A DNA stretch of 64,000 bases from Sclerotinia nivalis (Eukaryota; Ascomycota; Leotiomycetes; Helotiales; Sclerotiniaceae): contig JAPEIS010000002.1 in NCBI GenBank assembly GCA_029531795.1, positions 1,054,001 to 1,118,000 of the forward strand, given 5' to 3'. The position numbers and the translations under genes are program-made. Below the pieces are notes generated by a model. It saw nothing but the letters and a program-made list of their open reading frames with translations, was not told where the DNA came from and searched no databases. This document shows, in pieces, positions 1-12,100 of this stretch (within the stretch, counting starts at the first letter, position 1; each line of letters opens with the position of its first letter).

Positions 1-1619
1 TTCTGATCCTACCGGCCATCCTGATCGAACTAAAACGATCGATCTTGTTTCTCATATATATTAATAGTCTAATATACATTTGAAGATCACATTCTACATG
101 AAAACCTGCGAATTTTGTATTCGTATCAAATCGTCCAAATCGGCGTCTCCCGGATTTTTGAAATCATTACCTATCTTTTTTCGTATATAGTCTGATATCT
201 CAATCGATTATATTACACTGTTTCTGGATTGCATTTGTTATAATTCTACCTATAAATATATCTTAATGGTAATTTGCAGGTTAACCAAAATGAAACATTT
301 CATTGGTATATATATATTAACGATAGAGAAGTTAATTGATGCTTTTATTAGTTGTGTTTATATGTTTTATAGATTTCCGGATAATATCATTTCCGATTGG
401 GGAATGTAGTTCGTATTAGAATTCTAATTATAACTTTTGGAGTGGTTGGGAGTTATCTTAAAATATTCTTCAACTTTTCATCCTCAAACAGATGGTCAGA
501 CTAAGCATATTAATTCGGTTTTGGAGTAATATTTATAAGCTTTTGTTAATTATCATTAAAACGATTGGTTGGATTAGTTATCTTTAATCGAATTTGTATT
601 CAATAATTTGATCTTTGAAACAACTGGTTGTTTGCCTTTTTTCGTTAATTACGGCTTTAATCTATATCTAGGCATTGAGTTTAGTAAACTTTGTTTATTG
701 GATATGATTCTAGTATAAAAACGGAAATTCTTTAAAGGTAATAGAATTGTAGATTGTATGGAATGTATCTTGGAGTAACTTCGTACTTTTGTATAGTAAG
801 TAGTTATTATTTATAAGAATTATGTTAACTGTTATTGTTTTAATTCATTTCGTTATACGGCTGGTTAGAAAGTCTTTGTCAATACCAAGAATATAAAGAC
901 TTCACACAAAACAAAAAAGCTAGATGATAAATAAATCGGCTTTTACAAGATTATCAAAGTTTATCCTTATACTTGTCTTATTCAATTATTTGAAAACATT
1001 AAAATCTTTTCTGTTTTCTATTATTCTCTTTTACTTCTAACTCATATTAATCTTTATTTCCCGGTTCAAATAACGATTAATGAGTCAGAATCCCTAACTA
1101 TATGGGACAGAATTTTGGAGTGGGATGACAATGAGGATGAGTCTGTTTAGAAATGGATATTTGAAGGAGTTCTAGATAATTACGATGAGGATGGCCATCA
1201 TTATTTGGTCAAATGGAGATACTATGCGCCAACTTGGCAATCAGTTAATGATTTAAAGGGTAATGAGAAGGTTTTTATCGGATATCATTGTTTTCATTTA
1301 GAAAAGCCAAAACCACCAGCTTGAATCCTAAAGCACCCCGACACTACTATATTGCAACCGGAATTACAGAATTTGCAATCGGAGTCATATAGCATAATTG
1401 TTATACCTACTTTACGAAGATTCATTTGTATCAAGATTGTTCGTTTCGTTTAAAGGTATATTATATATTATAACAATAAGGGATATAATATTATTAAAGA
1501 ATATCATATATTTTTTGTTCAAGGACCTAATTAAAGAAAGAGATCTGTATTTTTTCTTTATTTTTCTTTATTTTTTAATACCCATTTAAAATCAAATGGG
1601 TTTCTTGAAGAAGGGGTAC
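1..1619 (+). mobile_element. Decayed Ty3/Gypsy retrotransposon, 3' part of pol
   Basis: AT-rich DNA that no longer encodes a protein but keeps readable pol fragments. Around 475-540 one frame gives the integrase motif HPQTDGQT followed by a consensus LEQYLRAF that reads LE*YL*AF, so glutamine and arginine codons have become TAA. Around 1140-1290 another frame gives a chromodomain (YLVKWRYYAPTWQ) of the kind at the C-terminus of chromoviral integrases, with one in-frame TAG just before it. The upstream part of the element lies outside the window. The damage is mostly C-to-T or G-to-A type, as repeat-induced point mutation leaves. The family call is firm; exact limits are not. Confidence 0.82.
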
Positions 1620-1960
1620 TGTTACAGGTTCATCTCCCTTCACCTGCACATGATCATATATGCCTTAAGCATATATACATACACTCACTTCTATATAGTC
1701 ACAGTCACAACATTTTCGAAGAATTGAATTTTTCGAAAAACGCGTTTATTATCGTGTTTTATTGATCAATCGATCGTTCTTATTATCTATAGGATTTAAA
1801 AACGAAACTTTTCAGCCCCGGTAGGTGTTGTACGGATATGTTTCCGTTATTATACCTCCCGCCCCCCCGATCCCCTCCCTTTCCTAGTCTCTAGTCAATA
1901 CAATCAATACTGTTACTAATAAAGCAAACGAAGATCAATAAATCTTTAATCTCATTGCTT
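1620..1960 (+). repeat. Probable 3' LTR of the Gypsy element
   Basis: A purine-rich tract (1606-1617, gaagaagggg type) directly precedes TGTTACAG at 1620, the usual polypurine tract/LTR start arrangement, and it follows the chromodomain at the expected place. The right-hand end is uncertain: no clear terminal CA with inverted repeat was found before the LINE coding remnants start near 1980. A short stretch (cacttctatatagtca, about 1685-1701) recurs near 7460-7475, so a second partial copy may exist there. Confidence 0.45.
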
Positions 1961-2069
1961 TATTGTAAAACGAATACCTGAATACCGAAGCAGTTCGAAT
2001 CTTTCCTACCCGACTTTATAAACCTCTGATTGCATTTTGTATTGATATCTCTTCTGTTGCAAATAAACA

Positions 2070-3141
2070 TTTCGATTTATATATCAATAAATCTTACCCT
2101 TTTCGAGTTAACAAATCCTTTATTGTTCTTCCCGTTCAATCAAATCCCAAATCTTTTCAACAAAAGACAAAAACCCTTATAATTCAATATCTTAAAGATT
2201 CTATTTATATTCAAAAAGTTACAACCCCTTTATTAACAAAAGCTAAAAACCAACCCAAAACCCAATCCAAAACCTTGAACAAAATCGATACCTGTTTTTT
2301 TGTTCGTATCGAACTCGATCATTCAACCCGAAAAACTGGTTCCTTTGTTGTTCTCAGTACATTAAAAGAACAATTGGGAAATAATACGAAACTTCTTAAG
2401 GAAGTTCAAACAATAAACACTGGGTTCGCATTATATACAAATTTTCTAATAGATTTGATAGCTTTGGAAAACCTTTCAAATATAATCGAAAAAGTATTCG
2501 AAACTTGCAAAATTGAATGACAACAATCATGAATTACTTATCGACTAAACTACATTCCACGAACTGTTACAACTCTGGGAGATTCACAACAATTGATCAT
2601 CGTCCTAGTCGAACCCGAAATTATACTTGAGGCTATCAACGATAATACAGGACAACAAACGATTCAAGCAATTGAATCTATATAAAGCAAAGAATCCGGA
2701 TTGTATAATTCTATTTGGTTCGTAAGCTTCCCAGCTTTGCAATATACAGCCCTTTTCAAGAATCTTCGAATTCTAGGAACCACAATCAACACTTCTCAAA
2801 TCGTTTTCAAACCCAAGATAATTCAATGCATCCGATACTTTCAATGGTACAATACTCGAATTTGTTCTTGTCCCGAAAAATGTTGAATCTGTGATACAAC
2901 TAATCATACCGAAAAGAATCATTCTACTAGATATAATACAATTTATGATTGCCCAACAAGATACCTACACTGCGAAGGACCTCATCCAACAAATGATCTT
3001 GATTGTCCTCTTCGTCTTACTATTAAAGGCCCCAAATCCAAAACAGAAAAACAAGTTATCCAGGAAATATCAAAAGCAACTAGAATCAAAACCTGTATCA
3101 ATACAAAATACTCTAAAACCTCAAAAGTTGATTCCTCAATA
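2070..3141 (+). pseudogene. LINE ORF1 remnant (gag-like, zinc knuckle)
   Basis: Broken coding sequence. The stretch 2275-2520 stays open and contains the GFALYT-like block seen in Tad ORF1 proteins. At about 2860-2990 a cysteine/histidine cluster (ICSCPEKC, then ICDTTNHTEKNH and DCPTRYLHCEGPHP) marks CCHC-type knuckles, interrupted by a TGA. Such proteins bind the element RNA. The start codon and true length cannot be set. Confidence 0.65.
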
Positions 3142-3268
3142 GAAAAACCCATTACCCCTTCAACTCCAACTCGAACTACCCTGACACCACCTTTACTAGC
3201 TTCACCTCCCTTCAAACATTCTAATCGCTTTATTACATTGGAATCTACCTCTCTTCCGATTCCGTTTA

Positions 3269-6200
3269 ATGAATAATCCTAAAACATTCGAAAAACCCTT
3301 AACCATCTTACAAACTAACATAACTAGAAATACTAACTCTCATGAACTAGCACTTTCCCTAGCTAATGATTCTTATATTGATATAATTCTGATCCAAAAA
3401 CCTTACATATTCTCAAATATCTCACACCGAATTACAAAATCCCATCCAGCCTACAAAACTTTCACATCACTCGATAGCTAAGAAACCCGCTTTCGAATAA
3501 TAACTTATACTCGCAAAGAAATAGATATTCGAATTAATTAGTTCCGACCTATCTCCTCTCGAAACTTATTATTTTTATATCTTCAATTCATTACTAGTTT
3601 TACCCTTACAATCATCAACATCTATAATACTCCCAAAAACAATCAAGATGAAAATCAAACAATAAAAGATCTATTTAATTTATCTTCTTCTTTTTTTAAT
3701 TCTACATTTCTTACAGGAGATTTGAATCTACATTATTCAAGATGGGATCCTTTTTGCTATAAAAATTCAAGCTTTGTAGAGTTTTTTACAAATTGGCTAG
3801 ACAATTATTCTTTCAATCTTCTTTCCACAATCGGCGAAGCTACTCACGATTTGGGTAGTGTTCTCGATCTTGCATTCCTATCAAGATCATACACAGCTAG
3901 TACAATACTAGCTCCTCACTTTGATACAACTTCTGATCACAAATCCTTCTTGACAACTTTGAATTGGAATACAAGATTCCAGGATCCAATTCGAAGATTG
4001 CGAATTGATATACTTAACGAAAAACTCTTCTCAAATCTATTATCAGAAAACCTAGCGAATCTAGACCTTCAAATCTTATCTACAACTTCTGATTTTGATA
4101 ATCTAGTTTTGAATATCATTCAATCGATACAATTAGTATATACAGGATCAGTTCAAAGATCACTCGGCCGAAACACAGGTTAACCATGGTGGAACGAGGC
4201 CTGCCGGACAGCTGTTCAAGAAAACCGAACGAATAATTCTCCAGAATCAAAACAAAATCTCCGAAAGGTTATCAAAAAAGCGAAAAAGGAATTCTGGCTT
4301 TCTAAGTTTGATTCAATCAAAGAAATAAAAGATATCTTTAAAATAACAAAATGGTATCAATCAACTAGAACATATCGAACTCCTCCTTTAATAGATCCCT
4401 TAGATCACTTTCTTGCTACAACTATACAAAATAAAAGAGACTTATTCATCAATAATCTACTGACAAATTCAGTTGAAATTGGTGATATCCTTTTTGATTC
4501 TTTTACAGTCTTTACTCGCTCCATCTCATTCCCTGAAATTACGATTCAAGATATTCAAACTGCTATCCTCTGTATAGGTAACACAACTCCTGGTATAGAC
4601 GAAATCCCAACCAAAATACTACAGCTAGCGTGGCTACAGATCGAATCTAGTATTCTACAACTTTTTCAAAAATGCCTTGAAATAGACTACCACCCTGAAT
4701 ACTTTCGATTAGCAATTATAACTATCATTCCAAAACCGAACAAATCAAATTATACGAACCTCAGATCCTATAGATTAATAGCTTTACTTTCGGTATTAGA
4801 AAAAGGTTTCGAATATTTGATTGCTAAGAAGATATCTTGAATTGCTATAATCTTTAAAGTATTAGCCAAATAACAATTTGAAACGCTTCTTTTTCGATCA
4901 TCTGTCGATTTTACAATCTGTTTTATATATGATATAGAAATGACTTTGAATTCAGGCTTCAAAGTTATATTACTAATTATGGATATCAAAGATGCTTTTG
5001 ATATTGTTCTCCCAGAATGCCTAGTCCATCGACTCAGAGAACAAGGATGGCCTGACAATCTAGTTCGATGGATACAATCGTTTTTGACAAATCGATCAGT
5101 TCGTATTCGGCTTGATAGCGAAACAGAGCCCAATACTAGTATTGAATGTAGTTTGCTACAAGACTCCCCAATTTCGTTTATTCTTTTTATACTTTATATA
5201 GCTCCTTTGTTTTGGTTAGGCAATCCTATTCGAAGATTTGGATATATAAATGATATTGTTTTAATAGTATTCTTCTCAAGCTTACAATCGAATTGTGATC
5301 AACTACAATCGGAAATATTGAAAGTGTTGAACTGGGGGAAATCAGAAGGCATTACTTTTGATCCGAAGAAATCTAAACTAATCCATTTTTTTAGAAGCTT
5401 CAAAAGAAATATTGAAAGCCTTGGTATCCTTTTTATTATAGAAAAACTAGGGCTATTAAAATGGTTAGGGGTTTACTTCGATAGAAAGCTTAGTTTCAAG
5501 CCTTATATTCAGATACTGTTGGCTAAAGCTTTTACAATTGTAAATGCTTTATATTCGTTTGGAAAGATTACTCGAGGTATCCCTTCAATCCTGCTTTAAC
5601 GAACAACAACAGTCTGTATTCTCAAAAAGTGCTATTTTGCAGCCGAAATCTGATGGCCTGATCGAATCAGAAAATACAATTCACATTTTACAATTTCGAA
5701 CCAAGTAGAAGAACATTTGGAACTTTTAAACAAGATCGTATTGATCAGTGCTCGAGCAATCCTCCCAGTATTCTGTACAATCAATATTGTTACTTTGCTC
5801 AAAGAATCAAATCTAATGCTTTCCGAGATTGAACTCAATTTGATTTCACAAAGCTTCGCGGCCCGAACCGCTCGGCTTGATCCTAACCATTTCCTTCGAA
5901 TTCGAACCAAAAATATTCTGGCCAAAGGAACTAGAACTATTAATTCAAGATTCTCAAGGCTAATTTTAGTTCTCCCAAAAGCTGAATATATCAATCCAAT
6001 TGCTTTCCCTTTTTGGAGAATCAAAGAATTATATATTGCTATAGAAATCTAGATTAATGATCCTTTTGATCGTTCAAAAGTATAAGCAGTTAAGGATTTC
6101 GTGAGATTTCTATTTACAATTCTATTAAGCGATTTGCAGGTTTTCTTTGATGGTTCGAAAAGTGAAGCTTTGGATAATGCTATAGGAAGTGGTTTAGTGA

Positions 6201-7039
6201 TTTATTAATACAATCTGCAAATAGATCGATAGGTTTTTTCATTTGGCTGTAATGCTGAGATCTTCGATGTCGAAACAGTTATAGTTTTGAAAGGTGCTTA
6301 ATCTGTAATATTATTATTCTTAGTTAGGTTTGTTATAGATCTTTGGATCTTCTTGGATAATCTGGAGGTTGTTATGTGATTGGGTATTCATTCAATAGGA
6401 TCCTCGCAAGCTATATTCGAAGATTTCTGTACTTTAATTACCGTTTGGCCTTTCAGACCTCGTTTACTATACATTTGTTCTGGCTTAATCCGAATTTGAT
6501 GGGTTTTTGGCCATTTAGATATCCCTAGGAATGAAACAGCAGATATAGTAGTCAAAGAAGGAGCAGTATTTCTTTTTTCATTTAATCCTATTTGTATTTT
6601 TGCTTTTTTGAAAAGAATTGCTAAAACAATTGCTAAATCAATAAGAGCTAAGTTATGGACGATTATAGTACTATTAAGCTACAATGATCTTTTTATAATT
6701 TACAACAATCAATCGATCATACTTTCTTTTGATCGAGTAACACTAGAATATATCCTAGCAGCTAGATCCCAATACAGCGATTTCGCAGCGTATCACGATC
6801 GTTTCAATTACGAAGATGCTTATATGCTATACTCATATGGGAAAAGAAAATCCCTTTTTCATTTTTACTTTTGTAAAATTGGAAATGCTCAAAAAACCTT
6901 TTCAAAGTTACCATTATCTGAAACCATTCCCTATCTTTTGGGAAACATAGAAGGAGCAACGAAACTAATAGTTTGGTTCAAATCTACAAAGTTCTATCAG
7001 GATATATACCCTCGATTTCTTGTGCAATTTATAGATTGA
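3269..7039 (+). pseudogene. LINE ORF2 remnant: endonuclease, reverse transcriptase, RNase H
   Basis: 3269-3480 and 3722-4183 give the endonuclease/exonuclease/phosphatase fold blocks (LTGDLNLHYSRWDP, GSVLDLAFLS, TSDHKSF). 4560-5600 gives reverse transcriptase blocks: TTPGIDEIPTKIL, IPKPNKSNYTNLRSYRLIALL, DIKDAFDIVLPE and, at about 5240-5260, the catalytic YxDD box read as YINDI instead of YADD. 6140-6590 gives the RNase H blocks (FFDGSKSEALDNAIGSG, WVFGHLDIPRNETAD). 6608-7039 is the C-terminal part. Several in-frame stops separate these blocks, so this is a pseudogene. The catalytic Asp-to-Asn change is a G-to-A transition, as expected of RIP. Confidence 0.8.
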
Positions 7040-7051
7040 AGGATTGCTTTG

Positions 7052-7162
7052 ATTTTATTTTATTTTATTTTATTTTATTTTTGGATTTTCTTTGTATAAG
7101 GCATTGGGTTTTGGTTCGGAAAGATTGAGCTTGCATAAGCTTTAAAAAAAAAAAAAAAAAAA
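7052..7162 (+). repeat. LINE 3' tail: (ATTTT)n tract and poly(A)
   Basis: An (ATTTT)n microsatellite at 7052-7082 follows the end of the ORF2 remnant and is itself followed by a run of 19 A at 7144-7162. This is a typical LINE 3' end and sets the right limit of the first element. Confidence 0.7.
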
Positions 7163-7387
7163 CTTTATATTAACAAAAACATACTAAAAAGCTCGATTGC
7201 GATGACAAAGGAAAGGAGATCAGGAATCGAGGGATCTAATTATATTGTGGAGGACAGCTGAAATATCTATCCAAGGGATTAACTCAATACGCAATGGCAA
7301 TCATATAAATCCTGTTGAAGTATTTAATATATATAATACTAGTAAACTTAGATTAGCTAATTAGAAATTCAGGGGCCTTTCTCCTCT

Positions 7388-7446
7388 GGCGTCCTTTGTC
7401 CCAATTGGGAATTTGAGGCCTGTGCTTCGCACAGAGCCTCGGACGA
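7388..7446 (+). other. GC-richer inverted-repeat cluster able to fold as a three-way junction
   Basis: Between the two LINE remnants lies a patch much richer in G+C than its surroundings. CGTCC (7390-7394) can pair with GGACG (7441-7445). Inside this closing stem are two hairpins: TCCC-AATT-GGGA (7399-7410), and GAGGC-CTGTGC (7415-7425) pairing across a TTC loop with GCACAG-A-GCCTC (7429-7440). The pairing potential is visible directly. Whether it is transcribed or is just part of a mobile element terminus is unknown. Confidence 0.5.
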
Positions 7447-7544
7447 AAAATATCACACACACACTTCTATATAGTCAGGTCACCTCCTTGATCTTCTTCT
7501 CCTCCTCGTAGTACAACAATAGATCAAACCTACACATACCTTTT

Positions 7545-9084
7545 CCCTTACCGTGATAATATCGAAGCTAATTACTGAAAAGGAGAATCAAAATACGATT
7601 TCTACTCCACAAAGAAAGTATCCAAAACCCATTCAACTCGAAAGAATCAATAATTCAATCAAAGAAAAATACGATTCCCTTATTTTAGAAAAAATTAATC
7701 ATTTCTACTTCCCCCCTTGGAAAAAGGATATTCCATACAAAGTCAATATCAACAAACTATTTAAGGAAGATACTACAATCATACATAATCTAGCTTTCAA
7801 ATATAGAAGCAAAAACACTATTATTATATATACAAATGCTTCGTCAACCTTAGAAAAGATAGAAATAGGAATCGGGATCATTGCTATTTCGGCTAACGAT
7901 CAAGTTCTTCACAAAGAAACACTCAATATTGATATAAATCAATTAGTATATAATAATGAACTTTTTGAAATCACAAAAGCAATTGAATACACAAATTCTA
8001 TAGCTCAACTAGATTAGAAATTCAAGATCTACTCCGATAATCAGACCGAACTTTACCAATTGAAAACACCTTCGGATACTCCTGATCAAATATACCAAAT
8101 CAGAGCAATCAAAACCACAGAAACTCTCATAAAGAAAGAAACCAAGATCTCCCTCAATTAGATCCCTAAATATACCTCAATGAAAGAAAACGAATTAATC
8201 GATACCCTTGCAAAAGAAACTACAAGATTAAGATCATCATCGAACAAAACTAGCTTTGCTTTATTAGAAATAGATATCAAAAAAACAAAATCTAAAGATT
8301 AGATTATCCTTCTCAATACAAACAACCCTCGACAATCACCATCATCATATACAAAAACTTACCCTTGAAAAACCAGCTCAAAAATCAATATCCCAAAGAA
8401 TATCAAAAGAAATATCATCAATGCCCTTTTCCAATTAAAGATTGATCACGAATACTTCAAATCATATTTACAACACTTTGGAATTTCGGTAAATGATAAA
8501 TGTAAATATAGAAAAAAAGAAACTCCTGATTATTTATTACTTAACTACCCTTTATATAAAAAAGTAAAAAGAAAACTCAAAGAAAATAATCCATCGTTCA
8601 GACTCACTATGAAATATCTACTTTATACCAAAACAGAAACAATCAAAACCCTCGAGTTCATCGATACAACAAGAATAACTACTAAATCATAATATTTCAA
8701 ACAAATACAAGGAGAAAAAGGAGAGATAAAAACAAAAAGAACAAAAGGAGTAAAAGGAACAAGGGAAGAGATGAATAATGAAATTGAAAAAAGAATATAA
8801 ATCCTTCTACAATTTTAAATAAATATTATTTCTTTTGTTATCTCTATTATATGTTTCGACATTTGTAGGGCGGGATCATTCCCCAGAACTAGTTTTCATT
8901 TCCTTTATTCAATTCAAAAGATTGAGTCAATCTCAATCGTTCAAATTATGTACTTAGCCAGGCCTATAAGCCAGTTTACCTTCATTATATTATCTGTTAG
9001 GGGTTCGTAAGAGCCTCTAGCCGTCTTAGATAGTCTTAGACTCAGTGTAGACGTTAATTTAATCAATCAATCAATCAATCAATC
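7545..9084 (+). mobile_element. Second LINE remnant, 3' fragment (RNase H region and 3' UTR)
   Basis: 7553-8017 stays open and continues with stops to about 8690. It shows RNase H blocks (IIIYTNASSTLEKIEIGIGI, VYNNELFEITKAIEY, then IYSDNQTELYQLKTPSD) and a terminal motif around 8480-8560 with two cysteines. The first aspartate of the RNase H motif YTDAS reads Asn, again a G-to-A type change. About 8700-9060 looks like a 3' UTR, and the fragment ends in six AATC units (9061-9084). It is a different copy from the first LINE, truncated at its 5' side. Confidence 0.7.
9061..9084 (+). repeat. (AATC)6 microsatellite at the LINE/chitinase junction
   Basis: Six perfect AATC units. Their place, after a LINE 3' UTR and immediately before the first recognisable chitinase codons, suggests they are the simple-repeat tail left by target-primed insertion of the LINE. 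Confidence 0.75.
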
Positions 9085-9111
9085 ATTGAGCATAATGAAC
9101 AAGAATGAATC

Positions 9112-12100
9112 ACTGACATGTCCAGGTACTGTGGTACAACTGACCTTTTTTGCACCAATGAAGGTGATACTCCGTGCCAGAATGGATGCGACACCGTCCG
9201 TCGACCTTCATGTAGCGTCGATAGTAAAGCAGCACAAGGAATGTCAATCGGATACTACGAGTCTTGGTCCTACAATCGCCCTTGTGACTCTCTCTCACCA
9301 GAGCAGATTCAAGGAAGTGCTTGGACTCATCTTAAGTAAGTTTTAGAACTAGCTTAAAAAGACTTTAACTGATTACAAACTACAGTTACGCCTTTGCTCT
9401 TATTAACACAACAACTTTCCAAATTTCTCAGATGAACGACTTTGACACCCAGCTGTATACAAAATTCACGGGCTTGAAAGTCAATTTCCCGGGCCTAAAG
9501 ACTTACATCTCAGTGGGAGGCTGGGCCGCAGGAGGACAAGTATTTTCAGATATGGTATCCACATCAGCGAACCGTCAAGCTTTCATCGATTCTGCTCTTC
9601 GATTCGTGAAAACCTACGCCTTTGACGGCATAGATATCGACTGGGAATGTATGCTTCTCAATCCCGCTATTCATCGCCTCAATGACTAACAAAGATTAGA
9701 TCCTGCTGCTGAAGATCGAGGAGGTGTGGCAGCGGATACTGCCAACTTTGTACAATTCATGAAAGAGCTGAGATCTGCGTTCGGAACCCTTGGTATTACT
9801 GCCACGTTACCCTCGAGCTACTGGTACCTCCAAGGGTTTGACGTCAAGAATCTTCAAGACAGCGTTGATTGGTTTAATGTTATGACCTATGATATTCATG
9901 GAACTTGGGATGGAGAGAATCGGTGAGTAGGGAACTATTAGAATATCAAAACTAGCCCTGACATTCTTCAGATTCTCGTCAAAGACCATTGCACCTCATA
10001 CTAATTTAACTGATATTGAAGCTGCTCTTGATCTTTTATGGAGAAATGACATCGAGCCATCTAAAGTTGTGCTAGGCCTTGGCTTCTATGGGAGATCTTT
10101 CACTCTGCAAGATGCATCATGCAACAGTCCAGGTTGTGCTTTCACCGGCGGTGCCCAAGCTGGAGAATGTACAGGGCAATCTGGAATTCTGTCAAATGAC
10201 GAAATTCAAAGAATCATCAAAGCAAACAACATAAGCCCTACGTTAGATACCAAAGCTGCCGTCAATTACTTTACTTGGGATAGTGATCAATGGGTTAGCT
10301 ACGATAATGCGGACACATTCAAGATGAAAGTGGACTATGCAAATTCTTTGTGCCTGGCTGGAACTAGTAAGATTTTTCTACCCTGCAAAATTTTGGATAT
10401 TATCTGACTAAACTAGTGGCCTAGGCTATTGATCTTGATACATCAGGAGAGTCTGCTTTCAACCTTCAAGGTGGTGGATTAGATGATACTGTTACCACAA
10501 GTGCTCAATTCGTTGAGAAAACAACAGCAATGAATACACAAAGCAATGTACAAGCGAACGTTTTCTGGAGTAGGTGCTTAGATGACAGTGCTCCTGACAG
10601 ACACTGCCCGCCTGGATTTCATGAGATTGTTACTGGTCATGGGAAGGTATTCGATGCCGAACATGCTGATCTTGCTCCCGGATGCCATGGAAATCAGAAC
10701 AGGGTTTTATGTATGAACAATTTGGTTATCGAAAGCAAATGTGCCTGGAACCGAAATTCGAATGGGGTATGTTTATCACTAAATCTTCTCGGAACTGATG
10801 CTTACGTATTTTGAAATAGGGGAAGAACTGTGATAGCCGCTGTCCTACAGGAACTTAGTGAGTACCAATCGATCCTTAACGAATTACCAGTTGAGCTTCT
10901 TTGGTTTGAAAACGTACGAAAATTGACTTCTGTGATAGCTTCCTCTCTCAAAACACTCACCCAGCTGGAGACAAAACAGATTGTGATCATGGAAAATTTA
11001 TATCAATATGTTGTGACGGCTTTACACTTGCTGCCAACACCTGTCCGCCCACCAATTTTGGGGCATTATTTTCCGCAGGCACTGCCGGAAGTTCTGCAGT
11101 ATCGATTGATACCACCTTATTCAAACGGAGTCTTGAAGATGCACTTTCATACGAATCAATGAAGTCAACCGTCGACAATTCGGAGACGCAAGCAGAAGTT
11201 GAAACGGGTAAAGATCATCCAAAGAAAACGAAGCGATCTAGTGGCAGCGGCGGCGGGTAAGTATCTTTAAATTTCTACCTGCATTTAGCTGACGTGAAAT
11301 ACAGTTGTAATAACTTTTACTATCCTCTAAATACTGTATGTTAGGAAAATATTCCATATATAGCCCGTCACAACTAACAAGATTAGGGACCAAATATCAT
11401 CCCAGTTGGAGTTGGAAATCTAGGGAACGTAATCTACGACCCACAAGGTGGCAGTGGTGGAGGAGGATGGCAGGGAACCCCAGGAGAGGTAATTGTTAGC
11501 AGTCTCCCGCCTTTTCATACGACCGTGTATAGCACGCAGCAACGTGTCTGCGATGGCTCGTATTACCCACAGGCTTGTCATCATTACAGTTCCGTCGCAT
11601 CTCGAAATCCGGTGCATTCAACTATAGGATGCGACGGCACTGTTTGGGATATATTTGGTCCGACAGGTTACGGAAGAGATCGGTACCCCGACGAATGGAA
11701 CGACCAGCATGACGACGCTTGGTCCAAAACTTGGCTTCCAAAGTCCTATATTCCTGCAACCGGGGGAGCATCCAAAGCGGTGAATTGCCAGAGAGATGAG
11801 TGGCCACCTTTTGAGTGCGTTCCAATCCCAGTCATTTTATTTGTATTTACATGGTTTTTATTTCTGACCAACCATTAGTATCTGGCGCGATCGCAACGCT
11901 AGAGGGCTTGTCCCCGCAACTGGCAACGATGTGTACATCCGACTTATCCCAGGCTCAGAAAATGGAGGAGTGGTAAACAGAGGTGGTCAACTCTCCTTTA
12001 AAAACTACTGTAAGAGATCTCTCTGCTTGACCCATTGCTTAATCGTTTGTCATTAATATGAAGAATAAGGTGATCCTGTTGCTCTAATTCCTTCATCAAC

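Larger units (their letters stand above)
1970..7162 (+). mobile_element. Tad-type LINE (non-LTR retrotransposon), nearly full length but dead
   Basis: The order of remnants is that of a Tad1-clade LINE: ORF1 with a nucleic-acid-binding Cys/His knuckle region (about 2070-3140), then ORF2 with endonuclease (about 3269-4180), reverse transcriptase (about 4500-5600), and RNase H plus a terminal Cys-rich part (about 6100-7039). It ends in an (ATTTT)n stretch and a 19-base A run. Stops and frame breaks interrupt every domain, so it cannot move by itself. Base composition is far more AT-rich than the genes to the right, consistent with RIP. Confidence 0.85.

Noticed and set aside
10830..11162. 110-codon frame inside the chitinase
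   Set aside because: Wrong frame relative to the Cys-rich chitinase segment, where CDHGK and CCDGFTLAANTC read correctly.
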